Assembly: GCF_023065955.2 (NCBI RefSeq)
Contig: NW_026622764.1
Location: forward strand, 77,121,333-77,185,332
Length of the DNA: 64,000 nucleotides
Reading direction: 5' to 3'
From: Ursus arctos
Taxonomy: Eukaryota > Chordata > Mammalia > Carnivora > Ursidae
A program made the position numbers and the translations under genes. Numbering within the stretch: the stretch's first letter is position 1; each line of letters starts with the position of its first letter. Shown piece after piece: positions 45,312-58,170 of the stretch. The notes beneath the pieces are model-generated. The model ran no database searches, was not told where the DNA came from, and saw only the letters and a program-made list of their open reading frames with translations.

Positions 45312-45768
45312 GGCTGAATAATGGCTTCCAAAGATACCAGATCCTAATCCCTGGAACTTCTAAAGTTTATCTTATATGGGAAAAGGGTCTTTGCAGATAT
45401 GATTAAGACTGAGGATTTAAAAACACATTAGCTGGGTGGGCCCTACATGCACAAGTTTGCAAAGGGAGGTGGAAGGAGATTTCAGGCATAAGAGAAGGCA
45501 ATGTGACCACAGAGACAGATTGAAGATCAGAGACTGAAGTAACACAGCCAAAGAATATTGGCAGTCACCAGAATGTAGAAGAGGCAAGGAATGGATTCTT
45601 TCCTAGGGCCTTCCAGAGGAAGGATGGCCTTGCTGACACCTTTATTTGAGGCCTGTGTCACTGATATCCAACTTCTGACCTCCAGAATCATGAGAGAAAA
45701 AAACTTTGTTGTTTTCAGCCACCAAACTTACAGTAATTAGTTACAATGGCCACAAGAAATTTACACAT
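45312..45768 (+). mobile_element. ERVL-MaLR solo LTR (MLT1-like)
   Basis: The texts 'gaaaagggtctttgcagata', 'gctgggtgggccctacatgc' and 'cttctgacctccagaatcat' occur in MLT1 LTR order. It is an old non-coding relic, antisense to ZMYM2. Confidence 0.85.
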
Positions 45769-45789
45769 TACACTTCTTAGTTACATTTT

Positions 45790-45905
45790 CAAAACAACAC
45801 TTGATATAGTTATAATTTTTGTCCCATTTTAATGAATAAGAAATTATGGCTTAGAGATACTAACTAACCTGCCTAAGTCGCATACCTAGAATGCATGCCC
45901 GGGGC
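45790..45905 (-). repeat. MIR element fragment
   Basis: The texts 'tgtcccattttaatgaataa' and 'aacctgcctaagtcgcatac' match the minus-strand MIR core, directly after the LTR. Confidence 0.55.
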
Positions 45906-46158
45906 TTTATAACTCAATAGTCCAAATTCTTCATTACTCTGCTATATTCAACCAATAGTTTCTAAACACCTGATATATATACAGGGCTGTGCTGAAGCCA
46001 AAGAGACAGCAGAGAGTTAACAGTGAAGAGCCAGAAAAAAATAAGTTCTTGAGCAGATGGAGAGGATGAGGTCATGGACATAGGGGTAGAAGAACTAATC
46101 CTGAACGTGATTCAGAGAATTTCAGAGAAAAAACAGGGAAGAAAAGAAAAAACTAGAA

Positions 46159-46192
46159 GGCGGGGGGGTGGGAGGGGGGTGTGAGGGGGGGG
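46159..46192 (+). other. Candidate G-quadruplex tract
   Basis: G-runs of 7, 3, 6 and 8 are joined by loops T, A and TGTGA. It lies on the template strand for ZMYM2 transcription, in otherwise unique-looking intron. Confidence 0.65.
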
Positions 46193-48037
46193 AATGAAGG
46201 GTGGGTATAGATTGATTGCAGGTTACTCTGTAGATGGAGTGGATGGGAATTTGAAGTGATTAATACATGGTAGCCTAATTTTCACAGAGTAAGTCATCTG
46301 AGAAGGTGAGGATACAGTGGTTGTACAAGTCCTAAAAACTGGTTTAGGAGCCCCAAGGCCAACTCTTAAATCCTCTGTAATCCTTTTCTCTAGTAAAGTC
46401 ACTTAGCACAGTTTTAAAAAAATTAAAAAAAACAAAAAAGGCTGGTTTAAGAACATTTACTACTTCATATATATATTGCTATTTGTTTATTTTACTGTAA
46501 CAAGTGGCTGGGACAATGAAGACGATACTAACACACATAAATATCACTTTGGCAGATAGATGCTTACAAAGCACCTAATCTAGTATGTACAAGACACTGA
46601 TTTGGACACCTGAGAGAAAAAAAAATCAATAAACAAACCAATAAACATCCCTGAAATTAGTAATCATGAATTCTAAATGCCAAGTTTGGATTTTACTATA
46701 ACAGGAAACATCGCAGTGTTTTCACTAAAAGGTTAACACGTCGCTTACATTTTTAATACATTGTTTGGGCTGCTATTTGGGAAATGGATTATAAGAAGGC
46801 AGGACTAGAAGCAAAGAAACCAAATAGATGGCCACTGAATGAAGTGAGAGATGATGGTATCTGAAACAAAGGTTATGATAGGAGAACGGAAAAAAGTTAA
46901 CAGATTAGGGATTTTTAAAAAGTAGATCATGAAAAGATCGTAAGATTACTGTTGACTGGAAAAAAGTCACAGAACACAGAGCATTATTACTACAATGTTA
47001 TGCATTCTCCAAAAACCTATACACACACATACACATTTTTCCTAAAGTACATATATTTTTATGTAAATTCATGGGGGGGAACCTCTGAAAGGAGGAGCAA
47101 GGAGTCAGAGTAGGAGAGGTGATCAACAAGTTGCACTTCAGATTCAACATTAATCTAAAAGGAATTTCAGGCAGCTGAGCACCTGAATGAATGATGGGAA
47201 AAACTGGAATCAACAACAGAAGACAACATAAAGTTGATAAAGCATTAGTTAAACAGAAAGGGATTATCAATCTCCAGAAACAAAAGGGACACAGAATAAG
47301 CACTTTTCACAGACATTAAATAGAGGTATAACAACCATATTATGAAAACACTGGATAGACCATAACTAATTTGCTCTTCTCACTGAATGTCTAGAACCTA
47401 AAACAGTGGGTAGGCACAGAGTATATACTCAGTTGTCCCAAATATTTGTGGAAGGGCAAGAAGGCAGAAACCCATATGTTCATTCTGACTACCAGAGTTA
47501 TATTTAAGTAACATAATTACTTGTCAAGGTATACAATCTAATCCCTTATTTTATACATACTGTGCTATTCTCTGACCTTAAGCATCCTATCAAACTAAGT
47601 TTAGTTTCCAGAGAGCACCATACCCTATTCAACCAACATAGTAATGAAAACGAAATATTTTCAATAACAAACTGTATTTTATAGGAAAAGCCTTACTGTA
47701 TTTTCACTTAACTGTGACAAAACGTCGTTGAGTTAAATAAAACAGATGTTAACTTTTCTATAATAAAACCATAGCTCAGACACAGTAAAACTGCGTCATT
47801 CCAAAACCAGTCTCCAAATCATTACTCTAAGAGCAAGAGGTGTGTCTCTGTCAGTATGGAGGACATGTTACTACTGGGAAACAGCAGGAAATACATTTAT
47901 ATCTGCTTTAAAGAAAATAGATTAATTCTATTTAAAAGTTTAAGGGGTGACTATTTGATTTACTCAAACATCTACAAATTACCATTCCATAATCTAAGAC
48001 ATTTTAAGTATTTTCAAAACTTAAAATACATACACCA

Positions 48038-48249
48038 GGGGTGCCTGGGTGGCTCAGTTGGTTAAGCACCCGGCTCTTGATTTCCACTCAGTTCATGATC
48101 TTGGGGTTGTGGGATGGAGCCCCCAGTCGGGTTCCGCACTCAGCAGGAAGACTGCATCTCTCCCTCTCTCTCCTCACCTCTGCCCCTCCACCCACTTGTG
48201 CATGCTCTCTCTCTCCCTCCCTCTAAAATAAATAAATCTTAAAAAAAAT
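48038..48249 (+). mobile_element. CAN-SINE
   Basis: The head 'ggggtgcctgggtggctcag' and tail 'aaaataaataaatcttaaaa' identify it. The flanks 'aaaatacatacacca' and 'aaaatatatacacca' differ by one base. Confidence 0.94.
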
Positions 48250-48633
48250 AAAATATATACACCATTACTCTAAAACAGCTCCTCACTAAGGAAGACTTCT
48301 TCATGGTAAAACAGTAACATACGCTAGGGGAAACCCTCATATAAGGCCTTCACATAATTTTAAGTAAACAAACAAACAAAAAATTTTAACATTAGCTCTA
48401 CAGAAAGTATCAAAGTTGAAATTTGCTGGATAACAATGATTCAAAATTTTCATCACTAACTTAAATAAATTTGCTTTAAAAAACACAAGTGTAAAAAACA
48501 CAAGTGTATCCATCCAGTAATATTTAACATTTATCTGATGCTTTTTATGAGTCGAATATTCATGTGAGTTAAAACATTAAAGCAAATCCATGAACGAAAT
48601 CACTATCGCGATCTCTATATAGATTTAAAAACA

Positions 48634-48740
48634 AGGGTGCCTGGTTAGCTCAGTCGATAGAGCATATAACTCCTGATCTCCGGGTGGTGAGTTCAAGCCC
48701 CACATTGGACCTAGAGTTTATTTTAAAAATAATAATAAGA
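48634..48740 (+). mobile_element. Short tRNA-Lys-like SINE
   Basis: The A box 'tagctcagtcgatagagc' and B box 'gagttcaagccccacat' are well kept. The element ends 'tagagtttattttaaaa' without the CT-rich body of CAN-SINEs. Confidence 0.88.
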
Positions 48741-48930
48741 GACACCTGGGTGGCTCAGTCGGTTAAGTGCCTGCCTTCAGCTCAGGTCATGATTCCAGGG
48801 TTCTGGGACAGAGTCCCACATCGGGCTCCTTGCTCAGCGGGAGCCTGCTTCTCCCTTTGCCTGCCGCTTTCCCTGCTTTGCACGCTCTCTCTGACAGACA
48901 AAATCTTTAAAAATAAATAAATAAATAATA
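48741..48930 (+). mobile_element. CAN-SINE in the tail of the preceding short SINE
   Basis: The head 'acacctgggtggctcagtcg' starts within the A-rich tail of the neighbour. It ends in 'aaataaataaataataataa'. Confidence 0.92.
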
Positions 48931-49649
48931 ATAATCTTCAAAGCTAAGCTGCCCACGACCACAGCCAGTAAGCTGGATATCAGGATTTGAATATTCATAT
49001 TGATATGTAATATGTAATTAAGTATTGAACAATAAAGTAATACAGCACAGCTCTTATTTAGTAAAACAATAACCAAATCAATATTCAAACTACACAAGTA
49101 TCAAATGGAAGAAATGCAGTTGAACTTGAAGTTAACATTCATGTGCCACAAGGTAGGAAGTATCCTCATCAACATAACAATCTTCAGAGGAAAAAGGAAG
49201 GCATAAATATACAGATGTTATGAAATGCATAAACTTTTAATGCATGAGTTCTCTGGATCCTATGGTTTTAGCACACCTAAAACAGAAGACAACAATTTCT
49301 AAGACAGAAAAGCTAGAACTGACTTCATAATATCCTCTAGTGGAAGGCGGCTAGGTATCAATCAGAAGAATACATTGCAGCTCAGAATAGGACTTTCTTT
49401 ACCAGTTAGCTCTCTGCAGTAATCCACTTCTCACAACAGAGTAACTATTCAACTATAATAACTGTTTTCAAATCCTATACTATAAATATATTTGGCCACT
49501 TCTGTATGTCACTGAGAATATGTTTCAACCACCAACACCCAATTTACTCTGTTTATGTGATTACAACTTGACCTAATTAAATGTGATTAAAAGTTGACCA
49601 CTTCTACATTATATATGTAAAATCCATTCCATTTAGGCACTTTTCTGCA

Positions 49650-49830
49650 TCAAGTCCCTTCTAATTAGCTATTTTACACTTAGCAAATTCCTTTACTTCT
49701 CTGAGCTTCAGTTTTCCCTAGAGTAAATGGTATAAAAATAGTTCTTAGGATTCTTCTTAGAATTCAAAAAGATAACCAGATGTGAAAATCAATTAGCACA
49801 CTGTTCGCTCCTAAACAATTACCAGGTAAT
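49650..49830 (+). repeat. MIR element
   Basis: The texts 'tctctgagcttcagttttcc' and 'ttcttagaattcaaaaagat' follow MIR order. Confidence 0.75.
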
Positions 49831-49884
49831 TTTTGACTAAGTTTCTAACATTGATATTCCACTGATATTCCATCAATGTCACAG

Positions 49885-50214
49885 ATTGAATGTTTGTGTC
49901 CCCCCAAATTTATATGTTAAGATGGTATTAGGAGGCAGGGCCTTTGAGAAGTGATTAGGTCACAAAGGTGGAGCCCTCATGAATAGGATTCGTGCCCTTT
50001 TTATAAAGAACACCCCAGAGAGCTCCCTTCCCTCTTCCACCATATGAGGACATAGTGAAAAGACAGCAATCCATCTATGAAGCAGTAAGTTATCCCACAC
50101 CAGACACCAAATCTGCCAGAGGCTTGATCTTAGACTTCCCAGCCTTCAGAACCATTAGAAATGAATGTTTGGTGTCTTTGGTAATTCAGTGTAGCAGCCC
50201 AACAAACTAAGATG
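49885..50214 (+). mobile_element. ERVL-MaLR solo LTR (MST-like)
   Basis: The texts 'tcccccccaaatttatatgt'-type start, 'ggtggagccctcatgaatag' and 'gcagcccaacaaactaagat' mark an MST LTR. Non-coding; antisense to ZMYM2. Confidence 0.88.
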
Positions 50215-50420
50215 TTCATCATAAATGATGAATGCTTTACAGTTTTATTTGGTCTTTATTTTGATTCAACAAGAATCAATTAATACAATACTTAATGTTC
50301 TCATAAAAAAAAGAAAATGTAATTCAAATATAAATGTTGACATTTCTAACAATAAAGTATCAGCACTTGCTGAAAAAAGCTTATCAACATTCAGAGAAAA
50401 ATCACAAAGAAAGCACTTCA

Positions 50421-50617
50421 GGGACTCCTGGGTGGCTCAGTCAGTTAAGCGTCTGCTTTTGGTTCAGGTCTTGATCCCAGAGTCCTGGGATGGAGCCCCA
50501 CATTGGATTCCTTGCTCAGCGGGGAGCATGCTTCTCCCTCTGCCTGCTCTGCCTGCCACTTCCCTGCTTATACTCCCTCTCTCTCTCTCTGACAAATAAA
50601 ATCTTAAAAAAAAAAAA
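50421..50617 (+). mobile_element. CAN-SINE
   Basis: The head 'gactcctgggtggctcagtc' and tail 'gacaaataaaatcttaaaaa' identify it. Flanking 'aaagaaagcacttca' repeats occur at about 50406 and 50621. Confidence 0.94.
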
Positions 50618-50827
50618 AAGAAAGAAAGCACTTCAAAATGATTCAAGAAAAACAATTATCATTTTGTCACTGATAAGTCTAAGAGCTTTCTAGGTACTGA
50701 AAGTGTTAAAAAGAAAGCTAAGGTGAATTCTTCTCTACAGCAAAGGTTAGTCAATATGTGATCATGGGTACTTTTAATAGTTCTGAGTCAAAATGGCAAA
50801 TTTTAAATTTTAGGAATAAAAATTCTT

Positions 50828-51014
50828 GGGGTGCCGGGTGGCTCAGTCAGTTAAGTGTTTGCCTTCAACTCAGGTCATGATCCAGGGGCCCTGGGATTGA
50901 GCCCCACCCAGCAGGAAGCCTGCTTCTCCTCCTTCTTCTGCTGCTCCCCCTGCCTGTGCTCTCTGGCTCTCTCTGTCAAATAAATAAAATCTTTAAAAAA
51001 AAAAAAAAAAAAAG
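50828..51014 (+). mobile_element. CAN-SINE
   Basis: The head 'ggggtgccgggtggctcagt' and tail 'caaataaataaaatctttaa' identify it. Flanking 'aaaaattctt' is present on both sides. Confidence 0.93.
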
Positions 51015-51042
51015 GAAAAAATTCTTAGTCAAATAGGAATAA

Positions 51043-51260
51043 GGGCGCCTGGATGGCTTAGTCCATTAAGTGCCCAACTCTTGATTCTTGATTTCAGCTT
51101 GAGTCATGATCTCAGGGTCGTGAGACTGAGCCCCATGTCAGGCTCCATGCTCAGAAGAGAGTCTGCTTGAGATTCTCTGTCTCCCTCTGCCCCTCCCCCT
51201 GCTAGGAGACACACATGCGTGCACACACTCTCTAATAAATAAAATCTTTAAAAAAATAGA
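51043..51260 (+). mobile_element. CAN-SINE
   Basis: The head 'agggcgcctggatggcttag' and tail 'ctaataaataaaatctttaa' identify it. It has a small 'ttgattcttgatt' duplication near 51080. Confidence 0.92.
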
Positions 51261-51460
51261 AATAGATGGATTTCTAATTACATATATAAAATACCAATCA
51301 AAGGATATCACCAAATTTAATGTGAAATATTAAAAACATTATTATTAAAGTCAAGAATAAGATAAGGATATTCTTTATTACCATATAGCACTGTTCCGTA
51401 AGTACCAGCCAAGGCTGATTATATGAAAAGGAAAAGGAGACATAAAAATTTGAAAGGACT

Positions 51461-51665
51461 GGAGCCTGCCTGGCACAGTGGCTTAGGCAGCTTGATTTTG
51501 GCTCTTGATTTTGGCTCAGCCTCAGGTCATGATCTCAGGGAGATGAGATTGAGTCCCGCACCAGTCTCCATGCTCAGTGGCAAGTTTGCTTGAGATTCTC
51601 TCTCCCCCTCTCTTTCTCCCCCTCCCACTCGTGCACTCTCTCTCAAATAAATCTGAAAAAAAATT
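51461..51665 (+). mobile_element. CAN-SINE, diverged head
   Basis: The texts 'gcctgcctggcacagtggct' and 'ctctctcaaataaatctgaa' delimit it. A duplicated 'ttgattttggctc' segment lies near 51490. Confidence 0.88.
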
Positions 51666-51814
51666 TTTTGAAAGAAAAATTATAGTTACATGCAAATTAG
51701 GTTAATTTTTACCTCAAAGACCAAAAATATTTACATGAAAAACTACTGCAGTGAGATAATTTAATCAAGCACTGTAAACAAAATTAATATGTAGAATATT
51801 ATATTAATGGGATG

Positions 51815-52019
51815 GGGGGCACCTGGGTAGCTCAGTCGGTTGGTTGAGCTTCCAACTCTTGACTCTGACTCAGGTCATGATCTCAGGGTCATGAGATCAA
51901 GCCCGCAGTCAGGCTCTGCAGTCAGTGGAGAGTCTGCTTCTCTCCCTCTGCTCCACCCTCTGGCTCACATACTCGCTATCTCTCCCCCCACCAAAAATAA
52001 ATAAGTCAATCAATAAAAA
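51815..52019 (+). mobile_element. CAN-SINE
   Basis: The head 'ggggcacctgggtagctcag' and CT-rich body identify it. Flanks 'attaatgggatgg' and 'attaattggatgg' differ by one base. Confidence 0.92.
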
Positions 52020-54825
52020 ATTAATTGGATGGCAAATTGGAGACAGATATAAAACTTTGCTTCCATCCAAAGACCAACTAAATACAGAGATTAAAAAAAA
52101 AAAAAAGACAAACCTCCAAAGACAAGCAGAACGGGAAAATTCAACAGCATCAGAAATGTTAGAAGAGGGAAAAGAGAAGAGCATGGATTCATTGTGACTC
52201 ACTTAGAAGATCTCAAAAAGGTAAAACTCTAAACACCTACTAAAGAAAGTTTTCAAATGACTGGATTACAAATGAGGTTAAATTTATAGTTAACATTCAC
52301 TTGTCATAAGGCAAAAAGTATCCTCATCAGCACAAAAAACAAGGCAACTGGTCCTCTTCAGTATGATATGAAAAATAAATCAAGACAGGTATCAACAAGA
52401 TGGCAGAGTGGAAGTTCTAGGTATGGGTACCTCCATGCAAGTAACCATTGAGCTGGACAGAGTGATTGGAACCAAATACTTTAGATCCCTGAAACCCCAA
52501 TGAACACTTGTAACAACCAGGGGAGTGCTTCAGGAAGAAGCTGTTGATCATTCATAACTTAGCAGAATGCATGAACCAGCAATCATCCCCCATTCCTCAT
52601 CCTAACTTGTCTATAGGGATAGCATCCTGCATTCCCGGAAAGTCTGGCTGGTCAGAGGATTGGCAGTGAGGAACGTCTAAAAACTTCGGAACTGTGTTTG
52701 GGGTGGTCTGAAGCAGATGCTTCTTTTGGTTTCAGCCCTCTAGGCAATAACAGCTTTCCCAGGAGCATCTATCAGATTTAATGAGACATGACTCTTCATT
52801 TCATTTTTTTTTTTCACCCAGACATTTAAGGAAATTTTTGTCAGGTCACTTAGCTCACCACAGGAATAATGGAATAGATCTTCAAAACATACAAAGAAAC
52901 AGAAAAGTAGGTCCTATTCACAGAAATAAAAGAATCTGACAGAAACCATTCCTGAGAAATCCCAAATTTTGGAATAACTAGTCAAGACATTAAATCAACT
53001 ATCTTAAATATGCTCAGTGAGCTAAAGGAAAGCACTGACAGAACTAAAGGAAATCAGAAAACAAGGCATAATAAAAATGAAAATACCAACAGATACAAAT
53101 TATAAAAAAGTAAACAAAAATTCTGGAAATGAAAAATACAATAACAAATGAAAAATTCACTGAGAGGATCAACATCAGATTTGGACAGGTAGAACAATCA
53201 GTAAACTGGAAGATGGAATAACTGAAATTACCCAATCTGACAAACAGAAAAAAAGGAAGAAAAATGAAGAGAGCCTGAAGGATCTACAAAACAGTACCAA
53301 GCATAGCAACACATATGTATTATAAGGAGAACAAAAGGGACAGGAATAAATATTTGAAGAAATAATGACCTAAAACTTAATAAATACGATACACATCCAA
53401 CAAGCTCAACAAATTCCAAGCCAGATAAACTCAAAGATATCCACAAGACACAAAATGGCCAACAAAGAGAATTTTAAGAGAGAAGTCATCATGTATGATG
53501 AATGCTCAATAATAATATTTAGATTATCAGCTTATTTCTCATTAGAAACCATGGAAGCCAGAAGCTAGTGGGATGACATTTAAAGTGATCAACAAAAAAT
53601 GTCAACCAAGAATTCTATATCCAGCAAAAAATTTCTCCAAAATTAAGGAGAAACTAAGACATTTCTAGATCTACAAAAGCAGAGGGAGTTCATACCTGCA
53701 TGAAATGCTATCCTTTGGGCAATAACAAAAACACATTACAGAGTAAACTGAAGCCATGAGAAATGAAGAACGTAAGTGAAATTACCTATATAAATTAACC
53801 TATATAAATTAATAGAAAGCCAGTATCACTGTACTTGTAGTTTGTAATTACTTTTTTTCCTATGATTTACAAGACAAATAGATAAAACAACAATTATCAG
53901 TATATGTTAATAAATACACATATAAAGATATAACCTGAGAAAAATAAGGGGGAGGACAGAAATATATAATGGTAGAGTGCATACTGCTGAAAACTAAGTT
54001 GGTATTGTTTCCAATAAGTTGTAAATTTAAGATGGTTTTAATTTTCAAGGTAACCACTGAAAAAACATTTTAAACTATACAGTAAAGGGAATCAAAATGG
54101 TACACTAGAATAAAGTTAATCAAACACAAAAGGAGGCAGTAAAGAAGAAATGGTGAGGGGAGGGGGAAGACATATAAGATATACAGAAAACAAATAGCGA
54201 AATGGCAGAGGTGAATCCTTCCTTATTCATAATTGTTTTAAATGTAACGAGGTTAAATAGGTTAAATTATATTACAAGACAAAGATTGGCAGGTTAGATT
54301 TAAAAAGCACAGAATCTATGTATATGCTGTGTAGAAGAGACTCATTTTAGATACAAAGACACAAAGAAACTGAAAGTAGGTAAACAGAAAAGACACTCCA
54401 TGCAACTAGTAACCAGAGAAGAGAATGGAGTGGATATACTAATATTAGACAAAACGAACATTAAGTCAAAAAAGGTTATGAGAACAAGGAAGCCACTATA
54501 TAATGATAAAAGATTCGACCCATCAGGAAGATATAAATATATATACATATACACAACTAACAAAAGAATGCCCAAAGTATATGAAGTAAATACTGCCAAA
54601 ATTAAAAATAATAGAAGCAAAAATGGAAAATCAGAAATAGTTAGAAATTAAACAACACACTTCAACAATCAATGCATCAAAGCAGAAATCACAAGGGAAA
54701 TGAAAAAACACTTTGAGACCAAAGAAAACACAAACACAACATATCAAAACATGGGATGCAGTGACAACAATGCTCAGTAGGAAGTTTACCGCTATTAACA
54801 CCTACATTTAAAAATATCTGAAATC

Positions 54826-55000
54826 AGAGCGCCTGGGTGGCTCAGTCGGTTAAGCATCTGCCTTCAGCTCCGGTCATGATCCTGGAGTCCAGGTATCAGG
54901 CCCCACATCAGGCTCCCTGCTCAGCAAGGAGTCTGCTTCTCCCTCTGCCCTTCACTCTGTGCTCTCACTCATGCTCTCTCTCTCTCAAATAAAATCTTAA

Positions 55001-55036
<36 letters not shown>
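54826..55036 (+). mobile_element. CAN-SINE with AAAT-expanded tail
   Basis: The head 'agcgcctgggtggctcagtc' leads to a tail of about ten AAAT units. The flanks share 'aaaaatatctgaaatc' at about 54810 and 55037, which places it in L1 sequence. Confidence 0.95.
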
Positions 55037-55039
<3 letters not shown>

Positions 55040-55041
55040 AA
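54999..55041 (+). repeat. (TAAA)n microsatellite
   Basis: About ten TAAA units form the tail of the SINE. Confidence 0.95.
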
Positions 55042-55426
55042 ATATCTGAAATCGATAAACTTTATACTTTAAGAAACCAGAAAAGGAAGAGCAATGTAAA
55101 CCCAAGCCTAGCAGAAAGGATGAAATAAAGATTAGTGCACAGATAAATAAAATAGAGGGAAAAAAGTAGAGAAATCATCAAAACAAAAAGACAGTTCTTT
55201 GAAAAAATTAACAAATCTTTAGCTAGATTAACTAAGAAACAAAAATCTCAAATTATTAAAATCAGACATGAAAATAGGACACTGCTATTGATTTTATAGA
55301 AATAGAATTATAAGAGAGCACAATGAATAATTGTAGGCCAACAAATCAGATAACCAGGATAAAATGGACAAATTCCTAGATATACACAAACTACCAAAAC
55401 TGACTCAAGAAGAAATACAAAATCTA

Positions 55427-55530
55427 GGGGTGGCTGGCTGACTCAGTCAGTAGAGTATGCAACTCTTGATCCTGGGGTTGTGAGTTCGAGTCCCACTCTG
55501 GGTGTAGAGATTACATCAAATCAAATCAAA
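55427..55530 (+). mobile_element. Short tRNA-Lys-like SINE
   Basis: The A-box region 'tgactcagtcagtagagta' and B box 'gagttcgagtcccactc' are kept. It is followed by 'gggtgtagagattacatc' and a (AAATC)n tail. It is inserted in L1 ORF2. Confidence 0.9.
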
Positions 55531-56511
55531 TCTAAATAGAACTACAGTAAGCAAAGAGATTAAATCAGTCATCCGAAATCTCCCAATAAAAAAATGTCCA
55601 GGAACAGATGGCATCACTGATAAAGTCTACCAAACATGTGAAGAATTAACATTGATCCTTCTCAAATTGGTCCCAAAAAAATGAAGGGGAGAACAATTCC
55701 AAATTCATTTTACAAGGCCAGCATTACTCTGATACCAAATCCAAACAAAGACATTACAAGAAAACTACAGGCCAACATTCCTTATGAATATACATGTAAA
55801 ACTCCTCAATAAAATAGTAGCAAATTAAAACCAGAAGCATATTAAAAAGATTATACATCATGACTATGTGAGATTTATCCAAGGATGCAAGGGTAATTCA
55901 ACTTAAGAAAATCAAAATAATATACCATTTTAATAGTTAGAAGGAGGAAAAACACACATCATCATCTCAATTGAGGCAAAAAAGATTTTGACAAAACACA
56001 ATAGGCTTTCGTAATAAGTCAAAATGGATCAAAATACCTATATTTGAAGAACTAAAACTACAGAACTCTTAAAGCAGAGGGGAAGCTTCATGACTTTGGA
56101 CTTGTCAATTATTTGTATCCAGAAAATATTAAGAATTCATACAACTCAACAAAAACAATTAAAAAATGGGCAAAAGAATTAAGCAGATACTTTCCTCACC
56201 CCCAAAGAAAATATACAAATGACGAGTAAACACATGAAAAGATGCTCAACAGCATTAGTTAGGGAAATGTAAATCAAAACCAAAAGATAACATCTCACAT
56301 AAGGATGGCTACTATCAAAACAAAAAGTAAGAAATGTTTCTGAGGATAAATCGATTTGGCGGAAGAAACTTCATCCTTCGTGCACTGACAGTTGGAATAG
56401 GAGCAGCAGATATAGAAAGCAGTATAGAGGTTACTCAAAAAATTAAAAATTGAATTACCATATAATACAGCAATCCTACTTCTGGGTACATATCTAAAAG
56501 AAATGAAAGCT

Positions 56512-56739
56512 GGGGCACCTGGGTGGCTCAGTCAGTTAAGCGTCTGCCTCGGCTCAGGTCATGATCCCGGGGTCCTGGGATTGAGCCCCGCATTAGGCTC
56601 CCTGCTCATCGGGCTCCCTGCTCATCTGGGAGCCTGCTTCTCCCTCTGCCGCTTCCCCTGCTCATGCTCCCTCTCTTGTGCTCTCTCGCTCTCGCTCTCA
56701 AATAAACAAATAAAATCTTAAAAAAAAAAAAAAAAAAAG
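56512..56739 (+). mobile_element. CAN-SINE with an internal 17-bp tandem duplication
   Basis: The head 'ggggcacctgggtggctcag' and tail 'caaataaacaaataaaatct' identify it. The unit 'gctccctgctcatcggg' is repeated with one change near 56600. Confidence 0.94.
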
Positions 56740-57235
56740 GAAAGCAGGATCTCCAAGAGATATTTGCACATTTACATTCATAGCAGCATTATTCACAAAT
56801 AGCCAAGAAGTGGCAACCGAAAGTCCACAGGAAGATGATTAGATAAATAAAATGTGATATACACATACAATGGAATATTACTCAGCCTTAAAAAGGAAAA
56901 CCTATTACATGCTACAACGTGGATGAATCTTGAGGACATTATATTAAGTGAATAAAGATAAATACTGTATGATCACACTTACATGAAGTATCTAAAGAAG
57001 TCAATTCACACAAACAAAAAGTAGGTGGGTGGTTACCAGGGCCTGAGGAGAGGAGTAGATGTGGAATTGTTTAATGGGTACAGAGTTTCAGTTTTTCAAA
57101 ATGAAAAAGTTTGGGGGATTTGTTGCATGACAATATGAATATACTTAACACTACTGAGCTATACATTTAAAAATGGTTATGATAGCAAATTTCATGATAT
57201 GTGTTTTTTACAATTAAAAATTTTTTTAAAAAAGG

Positions 57236-58170
57236 AAAAGAAAACAAAATGACAACCACTTCACAGCAATTAGGATGGATTTTTTTTTTTATAAAGAATA
57301 ACAAGGTGGGTGCCTGGGTGGCTCAGTCAGTTAAGTGCCTGTCTTCAGCTCAGGTCATGATCCCAGGGTCCTGGGATCGAGCCCCACATCAAGCTCCCTG
57401 CTCAGCGGGGAGTCTGCTTCTCCTCTACCCCTTCCCCCCTGCTTATGCTCTCTCTGTCAAATAAATAAAATCTTTAAAATGAAAGAATAACAAGGTGAAA
57501 ATGTACAAAAATTAGAACACTTCTGAAAGAAAAAATTTGAACACTTCTACATTGCTGCTCAGAGCCATATAAAATGGGGTACAGCCACTTTGGAAAACAG
57601 TTTGGGGTTTCCTCAAAAAGTTATACATAAAATTAACACATGATCAGTCAATTCTGCTTCCTGGTATATACCTAAAAGAAATGAAAGCTGGGACTCATAT
57701 GAATACCTGTGAACCAATGTCCACACCAGCATTATTCACAACAGTCAAAAGGTAGAAAGAGCCCAAAAGTCTAACAGCAAATGAATGAAGACAAGCAAGA
57801 TGTAAATACAATGGATTATTATTATTCAGCCCTAAAAAGAAAAGTCTAATACATGCTACAACATAGAAAACCTTGAAAACATGATAAGTGAATAATTCAG
57901 ACACAAAAGGACAAAAATTTTCTGGTTCTACTTATTTGAGGTACCCAGAATGGGCAAACTAATAGAGACAAAAGGTAGAAGAGAAGTCACCAAGAGCTGG
58001 GGGAAAGGAGTACTGGCACTATTGTTTAATGAGTACAGAGTTTCTGTTCAGATGATGAAAAAGTCCTAAAAATCGATAATGGTGATTTTTTATAAAACAT
58101 TTTTGTGAATATACTTAATGCCAATGAACTGTACACTTAAAAACAGAAAAAAATGGAATATTTTACATTA
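57236..58170 (+). mobile_element. Old L1 ORF2-end and 3' UTR fragment
   Basis: The texts 'tttggaaaacagtttggggt', 'ggattattattattcagccc' and 'gaactgtacacttaaaaaca' follow old L1MA/MB 3'-UTR order. It is split by the SINE at 57309. Confidence 0.75.
57309..57481 (+). mobile_element. CAN-SINE
   Basis: The head 'ggtgcctgggtggctcagtc' and tail 'caaataaataaaatctttaa' identify it. The 16-bp perfect repeats 'aaagaataacaaggtg' are at 57293 and 57482. Confidence 0.96.

Larger units (their letters stand above)
52385..57235 (+). mobile_element. Nearly complete but dead L1 element, interrupted by SINEs
   Basis: It starts near 'caacaagatggcagagtgga', typical of L1 5' ends. It continues through a 5'/ORF1-like region (52900-54650; 'aagaattctatatccagcaa'). 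Then come ORF2 (55040-56340; 'tccaggaacagatggcatca' and 'ttacaaggccagcattactc') and the 3' UTR ('caatggaatattactcagcc' at 56870). The frames are broken everywhere. SINEs at 54826, 55427 and 56512 sit inside. It could be more than one L1 joined. Confidence 0.75.

Noticed and set aside
55600..57230. Active L1 ORF2
   Set aside because: Only short broken frames remain and SINEs interrupt the element.
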